64,000 bases of DNA, taken from Candidatus Kryptoniota bacterium. Its GTDB lineage: Bacteria; Bacteroidota; Ignavibacteria; Kryptoniales; JAKASW01. A program made the translations under genes and the position numbers. Position 1 is the stretch's first letter. Each line of letters begins with the position of its first letter. Shown here one piece after another: positions 63,296 through 64,000 of the stretch. Under the pieces are notes generated by a model. That model was not told the DNA's origin and made no database searches. It worked only from the letters and a program-made list of their open reading frames with translations. The DNA lies in assembly GCA_036567965.1 (NCBI GenBank), contig DATCTN010000026.1:305297-369296 (forward strand). Direction: 5' to 3'.

Positions 63296-63649
63296 ACGTC
63301 TCTCCTTTCATGCTGGATTATGATTTGAACGATTTTAATCCGACCGCCTGAATGCCTGACTCCATGCGGTCGGGTGTTTCCCACTGCCTTCGCGATAGGT
63401 TAACCAAGCCGATCTTAATAATCAAATTTCTCCACTTGTGGGTACTGGCTCAATTTGGACAATCTATATGATCCCTTGCGAAAATGTCCCGCTCCTAAGG
63501 AGTCCCTTAGGGAAAGGGATCCCTTCGGGAGAGTCCCGTCGGGGAGGAAGAAAGCTTTCATGAGTAGTGGTCCGGTTATGGCGATTTTTTGTCTGACGTC
63601 GGGAATGGAGTCGCTATTCAAAAAATCGCTCGTTCTCTGTACGGGACGA

Positions 63650-63667
63650 TCCCGACGGTAGTCGGGA
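63650..63667. repeat. Hairpin TCCCGAC-GGTA-GTCGGGA
   Basis: A perfect seven-base stem with a four-base loop. The same arms recur at 63878-63895 with loop GAAG, and a close version (GTCCCAACC-GAAA-GGTTGGGAC) lies at 43547-43578. Confidence 0.75.
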
Positions 63668-63877
63668 CCATTTTCGCAGGGCACCCTTTTTGCGCCTCGA
63701 TTATTGTATGTGGCGCATCCGCCTTTGGTGGACTTTCGGTTCACTTTTCCCGTTCAGAAATATCCATACAATGAACGGGATCCCGTAGTGCGGGACTTTT
63801 GGGCGAGCAAAAGAAAGTGAACTTCAGAGAGACTACAAGACTTGTAGGAATTAACAGTACTTTCTTTTGTCTTGACA

Positions 63878-63895
63878 TCCCGACGAAGGTCGGGA
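63878..63895. repeat. Hairpin TCCCGAC-GAAG-GTCGGGA
   Basis: Same seven-base arms as the hairpin at 63650, different loop. Two further CCCG/CGGG pairs occur between them (63781-63795, TCCCG-TAGTG-CGGGA). Confidence 0.75.
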
Positions 63896-63962
63896 CAGGC
63901 TCCAGAGAGTACCAAAGTCCGCCAAAGCGGATCCGTCCTCCGGCGGAAAAAAGTCAAGCGTT

Positions 63963-63988
63963 CACTACACGAAACGTTTCGTGAAGTG
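63963..63988. repeat. 26-base palindrome around CACGAAACGTTTCGTG
   Basis: CACGAAACGTTTCGTG (63968-63983) is a perfect 16-base palindrome. It is flanked by CACT (63963-63966) and AGTG (63985-63988), which also pair, leaving one mismatched A/A pair between. It could be a dyad operator or part of a repeat; nothing is known about it from this window. Confidence 0.6.
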
Positions 63989-64000
63989 TAGCTTACGGAA

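Larger units (their letters stand above)
63296..64000. repeat. Gene-free stretch dense in inverted repeats
   Basis: No gene is supported. From 63490 onward it holds many inverted repeats: AAGGGATCCCTT (63514-63525); TCCCGAC/GTCGGGA hairpins at 63650-63667 and 63878-63895; TCCCGTTCA (63748) with TGAACGGGA (63772); GTTCACTTT (63739) with AAAGTGAAC (63814); CAAAAGAAAGT (63808) with ACTTTCTTTTG (63859); CTACAAG-A-CTTGTAG (63833-63847). Open frames through it look like readings of repeats. Confidence 0.75.

Noticed and set aside
63455..63984. Several 60-70-codon frames in the repeat-rich end
   Set aside because: They read through palindromes (for example IPTKVGTGS from the GTCGGGAC arm) and lack starts with ribosome binding sites.
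63490..63990. CRISPR array at the window end
   Set aside because: Repeats are inverted, of different sizes and not evenly spaced; no direct repeat of 24-40 bases.

Overview
The window reads as one contiguous bacterial chromosome segment from the Bacteroidota/Chlorobiota/Ignavibacteriota side of the FCB group. The evidence is four secreted proteins ending in type IX secretion (T9SS) sorting domains or sorting-like domains (two with the NYPNPFNP motif), a PorV/PorQ-family outer-membrane protein, and a TonB receptor with an N-terminal carboxypeptidase-regulatory-like plug. Promoters that can be read are ordinary sigma70 type (TTGACA-17-TAATAT), not the Bacteroides -7/-33 type. An Ignavibacteria/Kryptonia-like host is my best guess; this is inference.

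Region 1 (1-11928) is the S10-spc-alpha ribosomal superoperon from the 3' end of rpsS through rplQ, with secY, map, infA and rpoA in the usual order; adk is not between secY and map. Region 2 (11929-16671) holds engB, then on the minus strand a tRNA-Ser(UGA), a two-gene cytochrome bd-like oxidase whose large subunit ends in a haem c domain, and a lipoprotein joining a TonB-C-like and a parvulin-like segment. Region 3 (16762-26018) is the rimP-nusA-infB-rbfA-truB-ribF-rpsO-pnp operon, starting with a clear promoter followed at once by a terminator-like hairpin, and ending in a terminator and a tRNA-Leu(GAG).

Region 4 (26526-29181) carries three pilin-like genes with very short leaders and a tiny helix-turn-helix gene under a near-consensus promoter. 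Region 5 (29299-32329) is yicC-gmk-rpoZ-coaBC. Region 6 (32453-53610, plus the amylase at 58160-59929) looks like a starch/maltodextrin locus: LacI regulator with operator, TonB receptor, large T9SS-like protein, PorV/PorQ protein, an ice-binding-domain/starch-binding-like fusion, a T9SS-sorted GH13 enzyme, a PPIase coupled to a MalEFG-type ABC transporter, and an SLC45-like MFS carrier. Polymers would be bound and cut at the surface, cut again in the periplasm by the second GH13 enzyme, and imported by ABC or MFS transport.

Region 7 (54130-58052) is the most interesting: a promoter, two different D-Ala-D-Ala-ligase-like ATP-grasp enzymes, a GNAT acetyltransferase and a lysine 2,3-aminomutase homologue, tightly packed. 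It may make a beta-lysine-containing small molecule. Region 8 (60128-64000) holds a VIT/vWA-like protein with a T9SS-like tail, a small membrane protein on the minus strand, and a gene-free end packed with inverted repeats, some of which share a GTCCCGAC-type hairpin arm with a terminator elsewhere in the window.
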